Numbered from the stretch's first letter, positions 1-6,611 are shown. The stretch: DNA of 25,412 nt from CAWDLX01 sp046728155 (GCA_046728155.1 JBKPDY010000056.1:1-25412), one strand, 5' to 3'. Notes: generated from the sequence alone by a model not told the origin. Numbers and translations are program-made.

Positions 1-1
1 C

Positions 2-154
2 CCCGACGAGTACGGGATCGTGATCAAGCTCCGCAAGGTGCTGCACTCCCTGGACTCGCAGGCCGCGTTGGACCTCCTGCTCGACAAGCTCAAGCAGACC
101 CGCACCAACATCGAGTTCCTGATGCAGATCGCCAAGACGACACCGGGCGAGTAG
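2..154 (+). CDS. rho: Transcription termination factor Rho, C-terminal end (partial)
   Basis: The window opens inside this gene; only the last 50 codons are present, ending at TAG 152-154. The residues match the Rho carboxyl terminus: an LRKVLHSLDSQ-like stretch, then LDKLKQTRTNIEFLMQIAKTT. Rho is the hexameric RNA-dependent ATPase helicase that ends transcription of untranslated RNA. The ATPase motifs lie upstream of the window, so identity rests on the C-terminal helices and on rpmE following, an order typical of actinobacteria. A strong hairpin at 194-255 lies just behind it. Confidence 0.9.
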   Translation, partial: PDEYGIVIKLRKVLHSLDSQAALDLLLDKLKQTRTNIEFLMQIAKTTPGE

Positions 155-193
155 ACCCCGCTCTCCCGGCTGCCCCACCCACAAGGGATACCG

Positions 194-255
194 AGATCGC
201 CGCCGGCTGGCGGGACGCGCAGCGCCATAACGGTCCCGTGGGCCGGCGGCGATCT
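194..255 (+). terminator. Long hairpin between rho and rpmE
   Basis: A perfect 14-bp inverted repeat (194-207 with 242-255, arm AGATCGCCGCCGGC) encloses a second 6-bp stem (CGGGAC 211-216 with GTCCCG 233-238), separated by a symmetrical 3-nt internal loop. GTTTCCC follows. The position after the rho stop and the length of the stem suggest a terminator or RNA-processing structure. The T-run is short, so a role as an mRNA-stabilising or attenuating element is equally possible. Confidence 0.65.
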
Positions 256-378
256 GTTTCCCGAGCCGGCCATGCTGGGGGAATGCGCCGTCATGGCACA
301 CTGTTGTGTCGGCCAGGTTCCGGTTCACGCCCGCAGGCACGCGCGGCGACCCGGCGACCGCTGAGAGAGGACCGAGGC

Positions 379-606
379 ATGAAGCCTGATATTCACCCCG
401 CCTACCAGGTGACTCAGGTCACCTGTTCGTGCGGTAATACGTTCACCACGCGCAGCACCGCCAAGGGCGGCCAGATCCACGTCGAAACGTGCAACGTGTG
501 CCACCCCTTCTACACCGGCAAGCAGCGCGTGCTCGACACCGCTGGCCGGGTGGCGAAGTTCCAGCAGAAGTACGCCAGGGTGCAGCCCGCGGCGAAGAAG
601 AAGTAA
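379..606 (+). CDS. rpmE: 50S ribosomal protein L31, zinc-binding type
   Basis: A 75-residue protein of the L31 family, which bridges the large and small ribosomal subunits. Four cysteines that can bind zinc are present: C16 and C18 (TCSCGN) and C38 and C41 (ETCNVCHPFYTGKQ). It is therefore the C+ form rather than the zinc-free paralogue. The start is ATG 379, chosen because GAGAGAGG at 363-370 is a well-placed ribosome binding site and because the family begins MKPDIHP; the open frame continues upstream to 238 without family similarity. The tail is lysine-rich (AAKKK), usual for L31. It lies between two hairpins, 194-255 and 614-654, and so is probably its own transcription unit. No Zur-like operator was recognised. 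Confidence 0.97.
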   Translation: MKPDIHPAYQVTQVTCSCGNTFTTRSTAKGGQIHVETCNVCHPFYTGKQRVLDTAGRVAKFQQKYARVQPAAKKK

Positions 607-613
607 CTTCCCC

Positions 614-654
614 GACGGCGCCCGTCGATCCTGAGAGGTCGGCCGGGCGCCGTC
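614..654 (+). terminator. Rho-independent-type terminator after rpmE
   Basis: A perfect 11-bp inverted repeat GACGGCGCCCG (614-624) / CGGGCGCCGTC (644-654) starts 8 nt after the rpmE stop codon and is followed by TGACTGTCTTTGTT. The high-GC stem plus a T-enriched tail fits an intrinsic terminator separating rpmE from prfA. Confidence 0.75.
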
Positions 655-691
655 TGACTGTCTTTGTTACGTCGCGGGATTCGAGGCCGGG

Positions 692-1780
692 ATGAGTACG
701 GACCGACTGGGCGCTCTGCTCGACGAGTACGCCGAGCTGGAGCGTCGGCTGGCCGACCCGACACTGCATGCCGACCAGGCCGCCGCTCGCCGGGTCGGCC
801 GGCGTTTCGCCCAACTGGCCCCGATCAGCAGGGCCGCGGCCGAGCTCGACCAGGCCAGGACCGACCTCGCCGCGGCTCGGGAGCTGGCCCATGAGGACCC
901 GGACTTCGCCGCCGAGGCCGAGGAACTGGCGCAACGGATCCCCACCATCGAGGAGCGCCTGGCCGAACTCCTGGCGCCGCGCGATCCCAGCGACATCAAG
1001 GACGTCATCCTCGAGGTCAAGGCCGGCGAAGGTGGCGAAGAGTCGGCACTGTTCGCGGCCGATCTGCTTCGCATGTACCTGCGTTACGCCGAACGGCGAG
1101 GTTGGGGGACCGAGGTCCTGGATGAGCAACCCTCCGAGCTCGGGGGTATCAAGGACGTGGCGGTCGCGATCAAGACACGCGGTGTCCCCGACGGCGGAAA
1201 CGGCGTCTGGTCGCGGCTGAAGTGGGAGGGCGGAGTCCATCGGGTCCAGCGGGTCCCAGTGACCGAGTCGCAGGGCCGCATCCACACGTCGGCCGCCGGC
1301 GTACTGATCGCCCCGGAGGCCGAAGAGACCGAAGTGGAGATCGACCCGGCCGATCTGCGGGTGGACGTGTTCCGCTCGTCAGGGCCGGGTGGGCAGTCCG
1401 TCAACACGACCGATTCCGCGGTACGCATCACCCACCTGCCGTCGGGCATCGTGGTGAGCTGCCAGAACGAGCGTTCCCAGCTTCAGAACAAAGAACAGGC
1501 CATGCGGATGCTGCGAGCCAAACTCGCCCAACTGGCCGAGGATGAGGCCGCGGCGGCCGCGTCGGACGCGCGCAAAGCGCAGGTACGCACGGTTGACCGG
1601 TCGGAACGGATCCGGACCTACAACTTCCCGCAGAACCGGATCAGCGACCACCGCATCGGTTACACGGCGTACAACCTCGATCTCGTCATGGCCGGCGATA
1701 TGGACGGCGTACTCGATGCGCTCGCCGAAGCCGACCGGGCCGCCCGACTCGCCGGCGAGGCCGAGCTGTCCCGGCGCTGA
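692..1780 (+). CDS. prfA: Peptide chain release factor 1
   Basis: RF1 recognises UAA and UAG stop codons and triggers hydrolysis of peptidyl-tRNA. The 362-residue length is normal. The GGQ catalytic motif is at residues 233-235 inside SSGPGGQSVNTTDSAVRITH. The stop-codon recognition tripeptide reads PVT at 189-191 (RVPVTESQGRIHTS), the actinobacterial variant of the RF1 PAT motif; RF2 would have SPF there. The N-terminal ~100 residues are the helical domain rich in Ala, Glu and Arg. ATG 692 is preceded by GAGG and gives the expected N-terminus. It heads the prfA – small ORF – prmC – tsaC – phosphatase block. The glutamine of GGQ is the target of the PrmC methylase encoded downstream. Confidence 0.97.
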   Translation: MSTDRLGALLDEYAELERRLADPTLHADQAAARRVGRRFAQLAPISRAAAELDQARTDLAAARELAHEDPDFAAEAEELAQRIPTIEERLAELLAPRDPSDIKDVILEVKAGEGGEESALFAADLLRMYLRYAERRGWGTEVLDEQPSELGGIKDVAVAIKTRGVPDGGNGVWSRLKWEGGVHRVQRVPVTESQGRIHTSAAGVLIAPEAEETEVEIDPADLRVDVFRSSGPGGQSVNTTDSAVRITHLPSGIVVSCQNERSQLQNKEQAMRMLRAKLAQLAEDEAAAAASDARKAQVRTVDRSERIRTYNFPQNRISDHRIGYTAYNLDLVMAGDMDGVLDALAEADRAARLAGEAELSRR

Positions 1781-1807
1781 GACCCCGGGCGGGAGTAGGA
1801 AGACAAG

Positions 1808-1900
1808 GTGACCGTGTTCGAGACGTGGAATACTCGGTTCACCACGACGAAACAGCCGTGCCCGATCCTGGATGGGTCTGATCGTTGGGGGCATCAATGA
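1808..1900 (+). CDS. Possible 30-aa leader ORF, stop overlaps next start
   Basis: GTG 1808 has an AGGAAG-type ribosome binding site about 7 nt upstream (within 1796-1802) and opens a 30-codon frame whose TGA (1898-1900) overlaps ATG 1897 of the next gene in an ATGA arrangement, typical of translational coupling. The peptide (VTVFETWNTRF…) has no recognised family. Third-position GC is only about 70 percent, lower than in neighbouring genes, which argues against a conserved protein but is compatible with a leader peptide. It could also be chance. Confidence 0.3.
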   Translation: MTVFETWNTRFTTTKQPCPILDGSDRWGHQ

Positions 1901-2100
1901 CGACACCGACGCGACCGGCATCCTTCGACGTCACCGCGGCGCCGCGCGCCGTTCTACGTGAGTCGGTGCGCCTGCTCTACCGGGTGCTGGGAGAGGAGCG
2001 ACTCCGCACCGCCCGGGGTAACGCCTGGGAGGCGATCTGCGCCGACCGGGAGAACGCCCGCGGACGGGCCGAGCTCGAACGCCTCGCCCACCGCCACTGA
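1897..2100 (+). CDS. Small conserved-looking protein of unknown function
   Basis: A 67-residue protein starting at ATG 1897, with GGGGG 6 nt upstream (1887-1891). It has a Thr/Pro-rich head and then a predicted helical, charged body (ESVRLLYRVLGEERLRTARGN, CADRENARGRAELERLAHR). There are no membrane segments, signal peptide or cysteine pairs. I do not recognise a family. It ends 15 nt before the prmC start and sits in the prfA–prmC block, so it is probably co-transcribed with them. A role in translation is only a guess from position. Codon use resembles its neighbours, which supports it being real. Confidence 0.55.
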   Translation: MTTPTRPASFDVTAAPRAVLRESVRLLYRVLGEERLRTARGNAWEAICADRENARGRAELERLAHRH

Positions 2101-2115
2101 CCGCTGCCGTCATAC

Positions 2116-3042
2116 GTGGACCTTGGAGACTTGTACCCCACCCAGGGGGTAGAAGATTCCGTAACTGCCACGTGGCAGGACGCGATCGCGGAGGCGACCA
2201 CGCGCCTCTCGAATGCCCGCCTGCCATCGCCACGTGTCGATGCGGAGCTCCTCGCGGCGCACGTCGTCGGACTCCCACGGGGGCGGCTGTCGGCCGCGGG
2301 GCCGCTGACGGCGGATCAAGCCGGACGCTACCGCCGGCTCGTCGCCGACCGGGCGGCCCATGTACCGCTGCAGTACCTCACCGGAAAGGCACCGTTCCGA
2401 CAACTCGAGCTCGTGGTTGGGCCCGGCGTGTTCGTACCTCGGCCGGAGACCGAGCTGCTGGTCGAATGGGGCCTGCGCTGGCTGGCGGCGAACGGTCCTG
2501 GGCTCGTGGTCGACCTCTGCTCCGGCTCGGGGGCCATCGCGATCGCCGTCGCGACCGAGGCTTCCGGCAACCGGGTCGTCGCCGTTGAGGACGATCCCCA
2601 TGCGCTCGAGTGGTTGCGCCGCAACGCATCTCCGTACGATGTATCCATAGTGGAGGGTGATGCTACCGCGTCCGGGACGCTCGGTGACCGGGACGGCACG
2701 GTCGATCTGGTGCTGTGCAACCCGCCGTACGTACCGGAGATCGGGGCCGCCGGGTTGCCGCCGGAGGTGACCGAGCACGATCCGCACCGGGCGGTGTTCG
2801 GCGGGCGGGACGGGCTCGACGTGGTCCGGCCGGTGCTGCATCGCATCGGTGACCTGCTGCGCCCAGGCGGCGCGTTCGCGATGGAGCACGACGATACGCA
2901 CGCCTATGTGGTGCCGACGCTCGTCGACGCCGATGCGCGGTTCACCGGCGTGGCGTTGCACCACGATCTGGCCGGGCGTCCGCGTTTCACCACCGCCACG
3001 CGGACTGACCGCGGCGACCGGGTGGCAGACTTGCGGTCGTGA
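2116..3042 (+). CDS. prmC: Release factor glutamine N5-methyltransferase
   Basis: PrmC (HemK) uses S-adenosylmethionine to methylate the glutamine of the GGQ motif in RF1 and RF2. The N-terminal helical release-factor-binding region ends near residue 95. The methyltransferase domain follows, with SAM-binding motif I VVDLCSGSGAIAIAV at about 131-145, an acidic E158-D-D after strand 2, and the diagnostic NPPY at 202-205 (VLCNPPYVPEIG). GTG 2116 is the only upstream start that keeps the whole N-terminus, but it has no Shine-Dalgarno site. TTG 2131 is possible but has GGAG too close. Family similarity is clear only from about residue 18, so the exact start is uncertain. The stop overlaps the next start by one base. 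Confidence 0.93.
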   Translation: MDLGDLYPTQGVEDSVTATWQDAIAEATTRLSNARLPSPRVDAELLAAHVVGLPRGRLSAAGPLTADQAGRYRRLVADRAAHVPLQYLTGKAPFRQLELVVGPGVFVPRPETELLVEWGLRWLAANGPGLVVDLCSGSGAIAIAVATEASGNRVVAVEDDPHALEWLRRNASPYDVSIVEGDATASGTLGDRDGTVDLVLCNPPYVPEIGAAGLPPEVTEHDPHRAVFGGRDGLDVVRPVLHRIGDLLRPGGAFAMEHDDTHAYVVPTLVDADARFTGVALHHDLAGRPRFTTATRTDRGDRVADLRS

Positions 3043-3734
3043 TGCTCTACGACTGCCGGACCGTCGCCGAGCGCGACTGGGGGATCCGCGCCGCCATCGA
3101 GGGGATCGCGCGGGGCGACCTCGTAGTGCTGCCGACCGACACGGTCTACGGCATCGCCGCCGACGCCTTCAAGCCGTGGGCGGTGACCGCGCTGCTCAAC
3201 GCCAAGGGTCGGGGGCGGCAGATGCCGCCGCCGGTACTGGTCGGTTCGCGGCAGGTGCTCGACGGTCTGGTCTTCTCACTGCCGCCCGAGGCGCGCGACC
3301 TCGTCGAGGCATTCTGGCCGGGTGCACTGACGATCGTCGTCGAGCAGGCGCCCACGCTGCAATGGGATCTTGGCGATACCTACGGGACGGTCGCCGTACG
3401 GATGCCGCTGCATCCAGTCGCCCTGGAGGTCCTGCAGCACACCGGACCGCTCGCGGTCTCCAGTGCCAACCGGACCGGGATGCCGCCAGCGGTCACCGCG
3501 GACGAGGCGCGGGAGCAACTGGGGTACGCCGTGTCCACCTACCTCGAGGCCGGACCCTGCTCCGACCCGATCCCGAGCAGCATCGTCGACTGCACCGGCC
3601 CGGTTCCGAGGATGCTGCGCGACGGTGCCATCCCCTACGAGAAGCTTCGCGAGGTCGTCCCGCATATCGAGCCGTTCGTGCTCGCCCAGCCGCAGCTGCC
3701 GGGCCTGCCGGACATGCCCGGCGCGCGGGAGTGA
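3042..3734 (+). CDS. tsaC: L-threonylcarbamoyladenylate synthase (TsaC/Sua5 family)
   Basis: Makes threonylcarbamoyl-AMP from threonine, bicarbonate and ATP, the first step in t6A modification of ANN-decoding tRNAs. Family signatures are LPTDTVYGIAADA near residues 30-42, KGRGRQMPPPVLV near 55-67, a WPGALTIVV segment and the AVSSANRTG loop. At 230 residues it is the short YrdC-domain form plus a modest C-terminal tail; the separate Sua5 domain of the long form is absent. The start is ATG 3042, overlapping the prmC stop (TGATG). GTG 3039 is one codon earlier and equally possible. The downstream phosphatase overlaps its stop, so prmC, tsaC and the phosphatase are translationally coupled. Confidence 0.93.
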   Translation: MLYDCRTVAERDWGIRAAIEGIARGDLVVLPTDTVYGIAADAFKPWAVTALLNAKGRGRQMPPPVLVGSRQVLDGLVFSLPPEARDLVEAFWPGALTIVVEQAPTLQWDLGDTYGTVAVRMPLHPVALEVLQHTGPLAVSSANRTGMPPAVTADEAREQLGYAVSTYLEAGPCSDPIPSSIVDCTGPVPRMLRDGAIPYEKLREVVPHIEPFVLAQPQLPGLPDMPGARE

Positions 3735-4348
3735 CCACGGTGCCACCCTTCACCATCCTGCATGTCTGCATGGGCAACATCTGCCGCTCACCGATGGCCG
3801 AGCGGTTGCTCGCGGCCGCGCTGCGCAAGCGGATCGGCGACGCGGTCGAGCAGTGGTATCGCAACCACGGTGCGGGCACCGGAGGGTGGCACGTCGGCGA
3901 ACCGATGGCCGACGGCGCTGCCCGCCAGGTCGCGGCCCGCGGCGGCGACCCATCCGCGTTCGTTGCGCGCAGAATCTCGGGCGATGTCATCGATGCCTCG
4001 GATCTCATCCTCACGGCGACCGCCGAGCAGGTCAGTTACGTCCTGGACCTGCGCGCTGACGCGGCGCCGCGCACGTTCGCCCTCGGCGAGATCGGTCGAC
4101 TGCTGGCCCGGCTGGACCTCAGTGCCCTCCCGAACACTGATGATCCCCGCAGCGCCTACGCCCGCGGGCTGGCTCTCGTAGCAGCCCTGGACGCCGCCCG
4201 AAGCGACGGACGGGGCGGCCGGCTCCCGGCGATCGCAGCGGACAGCGTTCCGGACCCGTACGGGATGCCGGACCGCGTGTTCGCGAGGACCGCGGACCGG
4301 ATCGAGGCTGCCGTCCTCCCGCTGGCCGAGGCGCTCAGCGGCCAGTGA
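3731..4348 (+). CDS. Low-molecular-weight protein-tyrosine-phosphatase family protein
   Basis: The phosphatase loop lies near the N-terminus: CMGNICRSPM with nucleophile C13 and phosphate-binding R19. The expected general-acid aspartate is in PDPYGMP (D175). These define the LMW-PTP/arsenate-reductase-fold family, and the CxGNxCRSP form fits a tyrosine phosphatase better than an arsenate reductase. GTG 3731 overlaps the tsaC stop (GTGA) and puts the loop about 12 residues from the N-terminus, as usual. At 205 residues it is longer than the typical 150-160, with an extra stretch before the DP motif. The frame stays open far upstream, but only as a shadow over tsaC and prmC. Substrates cannot be inferred. 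It ends the first block. Confidence 0.88.
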   Translation: MTTVPPFTILHVCMGNICRSPMAERLLAAALRKRIGDAVEQWYRNHGAGTGGWHVGEPMADGAARQVAARGGDPSAFVARRISGDVIDASDLILTATAEQVSYVLDLRADAAPRTFALGEIGRLLARLDLSALPNTDDPRSAYARGLALVAALDAARSDGRGGRLPAIAADSVPDPYGMPDRVFARTADRIEAAVLPLAEALSGQ

Positions 4349-4564
4349 GTGTTGCGTCACATTCGGCGACCATTGGCCGGCCGGCGGTCACGCGCGTTCC
4401 TGACGGCCACCCGTCAGTTTCGAGCGGGTCTGGACAGCACAGGGGTCACCGGGAGTAAGGTCGGCTCCATTCGCGTACCGCTGGAGGGCGGTGGACAGAG
4501 TCGGCGGTGGTCGACCCTGGGGTGCCTCGCGGACGCGAACGGACGCTGTGATACCTTGCCTGCG

Positions 4565-4596
4565 AAGATGTGGGAGGGGGTACCCGACCACATCTT
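4565..4596 (+). terminator. Hairpin upstream of atp operon, probable terminator
   Basis: AAGATGTGG (4565-4573) pairs perfectly with CCACATCTT (4588-4596), and the loop contains the self-complementary GGGTACCC, which can extend the stem. TTTACG begins shortly after. It may end transcription of the prfA–phosphatase block or act as an attenuator in the atp leader. The tail is only weakly T-rich. Confidence 0.5.
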
Positions 4597-4658
4597 TACG
4601 AGCCTGATGGCGGGTTTCAGGCCGAATGGGATCAACGGGCGGAGGCAGTTGGACAAGC

Positions 4659-4671
4659 GGTGATTTTCACC
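4659..4671. promoter_or_regulatory. Short perfect palindrome GGTGA-TTT-TCACC
   Basis: A 13-bp interrupted palindrome with 5-bp arms and a 3-nt spacer, about 65-130 nt before the first atp-operon reading frames. It could be an operator or a small hairpin. The spacing is wrong for a Rex or CRP site (both need GTGA-N6-TCAC), so no regulator is assigned. Confidence 0.2.
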
Positions 4672-4695
4672 TCTCGGGCCCAAAGGAGTGTCTGG

Positions 4696-4734
4696 GTGTG
4701 TAACGTCCGCGCACGAGCGCAGAGGACAGGGTAA
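4696..4734 (+). CDS. Possible 12-aa leader peptide of the atp operon
   Basis: GTG 4696 follows a strong AAAGGAG (4682-4688) at about 7-nt spacing, the best ribosome binding site in the leader. It encodes VCNVRARAQRTG and stops at TAA 4732-4734. It is in the same frame as the atpZ-like gene, and a CTG codon follows the stop immediately. It could be a regulatory leader peptide, or the real 5' end of the atpZ-like gene interrupted by a nonsense change. Very short, so chance is not excluded. Confidence 0.25.
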   Translation: MCNVRARAQRTG

Positions 4735-4791
4735 CTGTCCGGCGGCGGGCGGACGACCCGCGGCGCCCCGGGTTGGCCCAGCTATGTAGGT

Positions 4792-4959
4792 ATGGGTGTC
4801 GTTTCCGCGCTGCTTCTGATCGTTCCCCTCGGTGTGGGCTGGCTTGTCGACAGGCTCATGAACACACTGCCCATATTCACGTTCGTCGGTCTTGTGCTCG
4901 GCATCGCCTCGGCCGGGCGCTACACGTACCTCGCATTCCGAAGATTCCTCCGAGACTGA
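4792..4959 (+). CDS. AtpZ/AtpI-type small membrane protein of the ATP synthase operon
   Basis: A 55-residue hydrophobic protein from ATG 4792 with two membrane spans (about residues 2-20 and 28-48) joined by a short loop, SALLLIVPLGVGWLVDRL … FTFVGLVLGIASAG, ending in basic RRFLRD. This is the layout of the AtpZ-like family (putative F1Fo assembly/Mg-Ca transporter partners) that often precede atpI. ATG 4792 has no usable Shine-Dalgarno site. The frame stays open back to 4735, adding 19 residues (…GWPSYVG) that fit the family's usual soluble head. That longer form would start at CTG 4735, with GAGGA at 4722-4726 in ideal position. The true start is unsettled. It ends 16 nt before atpI. Confidence 0.6.
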   Translation: MGVVSALLLIVPLGVGWLVDRLMNTLPIFTFVGLVLGIASAGRYTYLAFRRFLRD

Positions 4960-4975
4960 CTGGAGACCCCACGTC

Positions 4976-5371
4976 GTGCAAGCAGAAAGTCCAACCGTCC
5001 CGGCCGTGGCAAAGGGCAACCTGCGCCGGTCGATCATCATGGCTTCCTGCGTTGGCGTTGTCGCGGTGCTGGTGACCGGGCTTTTCGGCCATGTCCTGAT
5101 GGGTCTGTTCGCCTGCCTCGGGCTGGCGCTCGGGGCGCTGAACACGTACCTGGTCCAACGGTCCGTTATCGCCTACGCGACCAGTGAGGCTCCGAACAAG
5201 AAGGCCCGCTTCACCCGGTCGGTGTTGGGACGGCTCGCGGTGATCACGGTGCTGGCGGTCGGCATCGGCCTGCTGGTACGTCCGGACGGCCTCGGCGTCT
5301 TCGCCGGCCTCGCCTTCTTCCAGCTGCTCATGGTCGGCGGCGCATCGGTACCCGTCTACAAGCAGCTGTAG
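4976..5371 (+). CDS. atpI: ATP synthase operon protein AtpI-like
   Basis: A 131-residue membrane protein with four predicted spans: IIMASCVGVVAVLVTGLFG, LMGLFACLGLALGALNTYL, LGRLAVITVLAVGIGLLV and GLGVFAGLAFFQLLMVGG. The FACLGLALGALNTYL and FFQLLMVGG segments resemble AtpI, which assists assembly of the c-ring in the membrane. GTG 4976 is preceded by GGAG (4962-4965). The corresponding position in mycobacteria holds a similar four-span gene. It belongs to the operon by orientation and spacing. The head (QAESPTVPAVAKGN) is soluble, with no signal peptide. Confidence 0.75.
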   Translation: MQAESPTVPAVAKGNLRRSIIMASCVGVVAVLVTGLFGHVLMGLFACLGLALGALNTYLVQRSVIAYATSEAPNKKARFTRSVLGRLAVITVLAVGIGLLVRPDGLGVFAGLAFFQLLMVGGASVPVYKQL

Positions 5372-5376
5372 CACCC

Positions 5377-5511
5377 ATGAGCGCGCCGACAGCGAGTGAG
5401 CATCGCAGGGCCGTCAGGCCCGTGCCGGGGTCCCCGCGGAGACGTGAAGCGCTGCGGAGCGTCTTCGTGGGGTGGCAGCTGCGGAGCGAGCGCGGAGGGG
5501 CGCCGGCATGA
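5377..5511 (+). CDS. Possible 44-aa small ORF between atpI and atpB
   Basis: ATG 5377, 5 nt after the atpI stop, opens a frame of 44 codons whose TGA (5509-5511) overlaps ATG 5508 of atpB as ATGA. The product (MSAPTASEHRRAV… SVFVGWQLRSERGGAPA) is basic and without a recognised domain. Third-position GC is about 80 percent. No Shine-Dalgarno site precedes it, and long open frames are common by chance at this GC. It may serve only to couple atpI and atpB translation. Confidence 0.25.
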   Translation: MSAPTASEHRRAVRPVPGSPRRREALRSVFVGWQLRSERGGAPA

Positions 5512-6239
5512 ACGGCACGACGGTTGCCGTTGGGAACATTCCGATCGGCGAACACATCACCTGGACCGTCTTCGGTCTGACCTTCAACGTGGACACGATC
5601 CTCGGCACCCTGATCGCCGGGGCCGTCGTGATCGGCCTCGGCCTCTGGATGCGCCGGCGGGTGACTTCGAAGACTCCCAGCGGTACTCAGCTGATCTTCG
5701 AAACCGTGACGGAGAACGTCCAGCGGCAGGTCGCGAGCACGATGGGCATCCAGACCGCGCCGTTCGTCGTGCCGTTGGCGATCACGTTGTTCCTGTTCCT
5801 TCTGATCGCGAACTGGCTGGCCGTCATCCCGACCGGGCACGACCCGGAGTACGTGCCGCCGCCAGCCTCCGATGTCAACCTGACGTACGCCCTGGCACTG
5901 CTGGTCATCGTCTGGGTGCACGTCACCGGTGTGCGCAAGAAGGGTTTCCGCGGCTACTACCGCCACCTGGCTCGGCCGCACTGGGTCATGATTCCGATCA
6001 ACCTGATCGAGGAGATCGCCCGGCCGATCACCTTGGCGCTCCGGCTCTTCGGCAACATCTTCTCGGGTGTGATCATGGTTTCGCTGATCGGACTCTTCCC
6101 GGCCTTCATCCTGTGGGCGCCCAACGTCATCTGGAAGCTCTTCGACCTGTTCATCGGTCTGATCCAGGCATTCATCTTCGCCCTGCTGACCGTGCTCTAC
6201 TTCGGCTCGGCGGCACCCGACGAGGAGGGCGCACACTGA
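5508..6239 (+). CDS. atpB: ATP synthase F0 subunit a
   Basis: Subunit a forms the proton half-channels against the c-ring. The essential arginine is R179 in the conserved helix ITLALRLFGNIFSG, equivalent to E. coli aR210. Other family features are NWLAVIPTG near 102-110, where the family has NxxGxxP-like motifs, and a C-terminal helix GLIQAFIFALLTVLYFGSA. Five to six hydrophobic segments are visible over 243 residues. ATG 5508 was chosen because GGAGGGG (5494-5500) sits 7-8 nt upstream; the open frame reaches back to 5472 but without family-like sequence. It is followed after 100 nt by atpE, the usual order. Confidence 0.97.
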   Translation: MNGTTVAVGNIPIGEHITWTVFGLTFNVDTILGTLIAGAVVIGLGLWMRRRVTSKTPSGTQLIFETVTENVQRQVASTMGIQTAPFVVPLAITLFLFLLIANWLAVIPTGHDPEYVPPPASDVNLTYALALLVIVWVHVTGVRKKGFRGYYRHLARPHWVMIPINLIEEIARPITLALRLFGNIFSGVIMVSLIGLFPAFILWAPNVIWKLFDLFIGLIQAFIFALLTVLYFGSAAPDEEGAH

Positions 6240-6339
6240 CCCGGGCCAGGCCCGCCGGTGCGCGTCAACCCGGGCCGACACACCGACCCAACCGCCGCAT
6301 CCAGGCACACAGGCACATACCAGCGAAGTGAGGAGAGAA

Positions 6340-6600
6340 ATGGCTAACGCAACTCCACAGGCGATCGAGCTGGCCGGCGCGTTCGTCGGCGGTGGCCTGG
6401 CCCTTGGCGGCGGCGCCATCGGCGCGGCGGTCGGTGACGGTCTCGCCGGCAGCGCCACGATCTCGGGCGTCGCGCGTCAGCCCGAGGCGCAGGGCCGGCT
6501 GTTCACCATCTTCTTCCTGACGGTTGGCCTGGTCGAGGCGATGTACTTCATCAACCTCGCCTTCATGGCGCTCTTCGTCTTCGTGCTCTCCAGCAAGTAG
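6340..6600 (+). CDS. atpE: ATP synthase F0 subunit c
   Basis: The 86-residue proteolipid forms the rotating ring. It has two transmembrane hairpin helices: the first is glycine-rich (GGGLALGGGAIGAAVGDG, about 17-34), the polar loop is ARQPEAQ (45-51), and the second carries the ion-binding carboxylate E66 (LTVGLVEAMYFINLAFM). No glutamine sits in helix 1 at the Na+-ligand position, so proton coupling is expected. The start ATG 6340 has a near-perfect AGGAGAG site at 6331-6337, in keeping with the high copy number of subunit c. The 100-nt spacer after atpB contains two copies of ACCCGGGCC (6239-6247, 6268-6276). This protein is the target of diarylquinolines in mycobacteria; susceptibility here was not assessed. 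Confidence 0.97.
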   Translation: MANATPQAIELAGAFVGGGLALGGGAIGAAVGDGLAGSATISGVARQPEAQGRLFTIFFLTVGLVEAMYFINLAFMALFVFVLSSK

Positions 6601-6611
6601 GGACTCTCGTC

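Larger units (their letters stand above)
4349..4791. other. 443-nt leader region upstream of the atp operon
   Basis: No convincing protein gene. A 104-codon frame (4349-4663) begins directly after the phosphatase stop but lacks family features and a ribosome binding site. The region holds a terminator-like hairpin (4565-4596), a short palindrome (4659-4671) and a tiny ORF with a good AAAGGAG site (4696-4734). In many actinobacteria glyA and rfe occupy this position; neither is here. A promoter for the atp operon should lie in this interval. TGATAC at 4549-4554 is a weak -10 candidate without a recognisable -35, and I cannot place the promoter securely. Confidence 0.6.

Noticed and set aside
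2849..3730. An apparent 294-residue N-terminal extension of the LMW phosphatase
   Set aside because: It overlaps prmC and tsaC in another frame, and the phosphatase loop should sit close to the N-terminus. GTG 3731 gives that.
4349..4663. A 104-codon ORF directly after the phosphatase
   Set aside because: No ribosome binding site or family features, and it contains the hairpin at 4565-4596. Kept as part of the leader description.
4659..4671. GGTGATTTTCACC as a Rex operator for the atp operon
   Set aside because: The half-sites are only 3 nt apart, whereas Rex and CRP sites need 6. Left as an unassigned palindrome.
5451..5488. Direct repeat GCTGCGGAGCG (5451-5461 and 5478-5488) before atpB
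   Set aside because: Eleven GC-rich bases repeated once in a GC-rich spacer is not unusual enough to call a regulatory element.
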